This document shows positions 12,197 through 14,194 of a stretch of DNA of 14,194 nucleotides, piece by piece; the first letter of the stretch is position 1; each line of letters opens with the position of its first letter. Source of the DNA: Bacteroidales bacterium UBA1628 (lineage in GTDB: Bacteria > Bacteroidota > Bacteroidia > Bacteroidales > UBA932); the NCBI GenBank assembly GCA_002321335.1, contig DCMG01000167.1, forward strand, positions 1-14,194, written 5' to 3'. Under the pieces are notes generated by a model, which was not told the DNA's origin, made no database searches, and worked only from the letters and a program-made list of their open reading frames with translations. The position numbers were made by a program, and so were the translations under genes.

Positions 12197-12273
12197 ATAA
12201 TAATAGGAGTTGAGAGGCAAGCTCAACGCAAATTTAATACAGGGTCGGAAAGTTTTTTCTTACCCTGTTTTTT
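12197..12273 (+). ncRNA. Short terminated transcript: small RNA or attenuated leader
   Basis: From the promoter, RNA would begin near 12197 and meet an intrinsic terminator ending near 12273, giving about 77 nt. The RNA would hold a first hairpin, GTTGAG (12209-12214) with CTCAAC (12222-12227) and a 7-base loop, then the terminator hairpin. A 48-codon ORF lies 67 bp further on. Two readings fit: a free small RNA, or a leader whose terminator is bypassed under some condition to express the ORF. I do not recognise an Rfam family in it. The exact 5' end is an estimate from the promoter. Confidence 0.45.
12239..12273 (+). terminator. Intrinsic terminator inside the leader
   Basis: ACAGGGT (12239-12245) pairs with ACCCTGT (12262-12268), with an inner AAG/CTT extension around a T6 loop, followed by six T ending at 12273. 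It is a well-formed terminator that lies upstream, not downstream, of the only ORF in the unit. Confidence 0.8.
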
Positions 12274-12340
12274 GTTTGACGGGCGATGTGATCTAGACAA
12301 GCCGCTCCCGGCTCGCAACATGCTCCAAATTCATTTTGTA

Positions 12341-12487
12341 ATGAAAAACATTATTATCCAAATAAGCGTTGACGAGCGCCTTTGCATAGACTGCAAGGAT
12401 GTCGCACATATGGTTTTTGTCAGAGGTCATTTTAGGATGGTTAATGGCAAAAAGTATTATGTCAAGGCTCATTACCGTAAAAAGTAG
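12341..12487 (+). CDS. 48-residue basic microprotein
   Basis: A 48-residue product, MKNIIIQISVDERLCIDCKD then VAHMVFVRGHFRMVNGKKYY and VKAHYRKK. It contains a CxxC-type pair (Cys15, Cys18) and two similar V(R/K)-G/A-H-(F/Y)-R units (VRGHFR and VKAHYR) in a basic C-terminal half, suggesting nucleic-acid contact; this is inference. The family is not recognised, though short ORFs with VRGH(F/Y)R-NGK-YV(K/R) patterns are familiar from memory. The frame is open upstream to 12188 without an ATG before 12341, and that upstream part overlaps the terminator, so the ATG at 12341 is chosen. The hairpin AGCCG/CGGCT (about 12300-12313) lies in the leader. A strong terminator follows at 12537. Confidence 0.6.
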   Translation: MKNIIIQISVDERLCIDCKDVAHMVFVRGHFRMVNGKKYYVKAHYRKK

Positions 12488-12536
12488 AAGAGCCTGAGTC
12501 GGAATAGTATTCCGGTGCCATCTGCCGCCCGACTGG

Positions 12537-12565
12537 GAGGGTGACCAAAAGTCACCCTCTCTTTA
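12537..12565 (+). terminator. Intrinsic terminator after the microprotein gene
   Basis: GAGGGTGAC (12537-12545) and GTCACCCTC (12551-12559) form a perfect 9-bp stem with a CAAAA loop, followed by TCTTTAATT. It is 50 bp after the microprotein stop and lies between convergent genes, so it may also act on the acyl-CoA synthetase transcript, although that side lacks a T-run. A second small hairpin, CGGAAT/ATTCCG, lies at about 12500-12514. Confidence 0.75.
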
Positions 12566-12580
12566 ATTATTCCTATTTTC

Positions 12581-14194
12581 CTATGTGGATGTCTTGTCTT
12601 CAGATTTTTTCTCAAGCTCTTGTGATGATGTCTCGTCAGATTGCTTTTCCTTGTACTTGAACCGGCGGATCTTGTGGGTTGCGGTCTTTTCGAAGTTGTC
12701 CTTCATCGCCTCGACCTCGCCGATCTTGGACTGCTTGCTGACGTGTTTGTTGACATATTCAAGAACAGCCTGCTTCATAGACTGGAGGTTGTCGAAGAAT
12801 TTGTCCTCGCGCTCCTGGTTCCAGTCCAGCACATTGTCGTCGAACTTCACAAGCGCCACAAGCTTGCCGTTCCTTTCGACCACAAGGGATTCGTTCACGC
12901 CGCTGAATGTGTTGATCACCTGCTCGATCTCTTCCGGGTAGATGTTCTCTCCGGAAGGTCCCACGATCATATTCCCAAGCCTTCCCTTGATGTAGTAGCG
13001 GCCCTTTGAGTCCTGGCACGCAAGGTCGTTGGTGCGGAACCATCCGTCGTCTGTGAGCACGGAGCGGGTCCTTTCAGGATCGCGGTAGTAGCCTAGCATC
13101 ACGTTGTCTCCTTTGGCGATGATTTCGCCCTCACCGGTCTCAGGGTTCACGTTCTGGAGCTTGACCTCCACGTTGTAGGCCGGGACTCCGATCGATCCGA
13201 CAACCGTCTTTCCCACGCACGCGTTGGTGATCAGCGGGGCTGTTTCGGTCAGTCCGTAACCGATGGCGTAAGGGAATCCGGCCTTGTTGAGGAAATCCTC
13301 CACAGTTGAGTCGAGTTTCGAGCCGCCGATGCCGAAGAACTTCAGCTTGCCGCCGAATGATTGGTAGAGTTTCTTTCCTACCAGCCAGTACAACAGCCTC
13401 GGTGTATGCTTTTTCATCCAAGACAGGACGCGGCTCTTTTCGATTGTGGGCACGACGCTGCTTTTGTAGACTTTCTCTATGATCAGCGGCACCGAGCACA
13501 TAATCGTCGGGCGAACCTTCTTCATCGCCTGCAGAAGGATGCTCGGGGTCGGTGGTTTCTGAATATAATAGACGCAACCTCCGACGTACAACGGGTAGAG
13601 GACGCTGAACGCCATCTCGTAGGTGTGGGACATCGGAAGGATGGAAAGCCAGCGGTCCCGCTTCCCGGCTTTCTGGGCGTGGTAGGCGGCTATGACGTTC
13701 TGGCAGAAGTTGCGGTGGCTGAGCATCACGCCCTTGGCCTTCCCTGAAGTCCCTGACGTGTAGATGATTGAGGCCAGGTCATCGGCCTGTGGATCAACCC
13801 CGTGGCCCTCGCATGTGAAAGCCTTGTCGTCCTTCTTGATGAGTTCGAACGTCTCGATGTCAATCACGAGAGTCAGCTTGTCGATCACCTCCTGGCTCAA
13901 TTTTCCGAGTTGTTTCTTCGACACGAAGATAGCCTTGCATTCCGAGTGGTTGAGTATGTTTGTCACCTCGCTGGCGGAGGAGTCAGGAAGAATCGGCACG
14001 GTCACACGGCCGAACGGCACGCACGAGAACATCGCGACTGTCCAGTTCGGCATGTTGCCGGAGAGGATGGCCACCTTGTCTCTCGCGCTGATTCCGAACC
14101 GGTTGAAGCGGTGCGACAACTCAAGGCACTTGTGCTTGAAGCTTTCGTAGGTATATTCCTGCCCACCTTCGACGAACCGCGAAAGCGGTCGTTT
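12581..14194 (-). CDS. Long-chain acyl-CoA synthetase (AMP-binding enzyme), N-terminus outside the window
   Basis: Adenylate-forming ligase that activates fatty acids to acyl-CoA through an acyl-AMP intermediate. The 537 visible residues run to the window edge with no stop, starting KRPLSRFVEGGQEYTYESFK; a complete enzyme would have a few dozen more residues at the N-terminus. Motifs in order: the P-loop IIYTSGTSGKAKGVMLSH (about 143-160), YGLTETAPLI (core A5 motif), GWFRTNDL with the ribose-binding Asp, and YIKGRLGNMIVGPSGENIYPEEIE (hinge region). The C-terminus has HKIRRFKYKEK followed by a charged, Ser/Glu/Lys-rich tail. The internal TTG at 14119 is not a start; it is a leucine within the conserved N-terminal domain. 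It is convergent with the microprotein gene. Confidence 0.92.
   Translation of the reverse strand, partial: KRPLSRFVEGGQEYTYESFKHKCLELSHRFNRFGISARDKVAILSGNMPNWTVAMFSCVPFGRVTVPILPDSSASEVTNILNHSECKAIFVSKKQLGKLSQEVIDKLTLVIDIETFELIKKDDKAFTCEGHGVDPQADDLASIIYTSGTSGKAKGVMLSHRNFCQNVIAAYHAQKAGKRDRWLSILPMSHTYEMAFSVLYPLYVGGCVYYIQKPPTPSILLQAMKKVRPTIMCSVPLIIEKVYKSSVVPTIEKSRVLSWMKKHTPRLLYWLVGKKLYQSFGGKLKFFGIGGSKLDSTVEDFLNKAGFPYAIGYGLTETAPLITNACVGKTVVGSIGVPAYNVEVKLQNVNPETGEGEIIAKGDNVMLGYYRDPERTRSVLTDDGWFRTNDLACQDSKGRYYIKGRLGNMIVGPSGENIYPEEIEQVINTFSGVNESLVVERNGKLVALVKFDDNVLDWNQEREDKFFDNLQSMKQAVLEYVNKHVSKQSKIGEVEAMKDNFEKTATHKIRRFKYKEKQSDETSSQELEKKSEDKTST

Noticed and set aside
12188..12340. N-terminal extension of the microprotein to 99 residues from a TTG at 12188.
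   Set aside because: This would begin upstream of the expected transcript start and run through an intrinsic terminator hairpin; composition also changes at the ATG at 12341.

Overview
The window looks like a chromosomal segment of a member of the Bacteroidota, most likely Bacteroidales. Three things point there. Upstream regions repeatedly carry the Bacteroidota promoter form (-7 box TAnnTTTG with a TTG about 18-21 bp further upstream). Most genes lack a Shine-Dalgarno sequence. The gene content fits: rpsF-rpsR-rplI without ssb or priB between them, a DUF2975 plus YozG-type HTH pair, and a DUF4153 protein. Coding regions are fairly GC-rich and intergenic regions AT-rich. Genus is not determinable here.

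Layout. (1) 40-1285: ribosomal protein operon rpsF-rpsR-rplI, closed by a clear intrinsic terminator; rpsR has an unusually strong Shine-Dalgarno for this phylum. (2) 1286-3874: a gene-poor, AT-rich, partly decayed stretch. It holds a small HTH-like protein, a DUF2975 membrane protein with its HTH regulator behind a tandem-repeat promoter, a truncated sugar O-acetyltransferase, three copies of a motif built around GTATATA, and a two-gene module of tiny ORFs whose first member is split by a TTT-TGA-C frameshift. (3) 3875-6221: glpK-glpF glycerol uptake and phosphorylation operon with its promoter. (4) 6234-7139: a bile acid:sodium symporter (BASS) family transporter. (5) 7236-8756: an HUH/Y1 transposase (REP-associated, RAYT type) lying inside an array of about eleven 27-bp imperfect palindromes, GGGTGC-N15-GCCCCC, set mostly exactly 51 bp apart on both sides of the gene. 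(6) 8774-12131: a DUF4153 membrane protein divergent from a secreted alpha/beta-hydrolase esterase. (7) 12160-12565: a strong promoter followed within about 80 nt by an intrinsic terminator, then a 48-codon ORF with its own terminator, so either an attenuated leader or a small RNA. (8) 12581-14194: most of a long-chain acyl-CoA synthetase, whose N-terminus lies outside the window.

The housekeeping modules (ribosomal, glycerol, acyl-CoA) are ordinary. The parts worth attention are the RAYT with its 51-bp periodic array, the promoter-terminator-microprotein locus at 12160-12565, the frameshifted micro-operon at 3361-3660, the tandem operator at 1999-2042, and the rpsR Shine-Dalgarno. All functional statements rest on reading the sequence and remembered family features; no database search was run.
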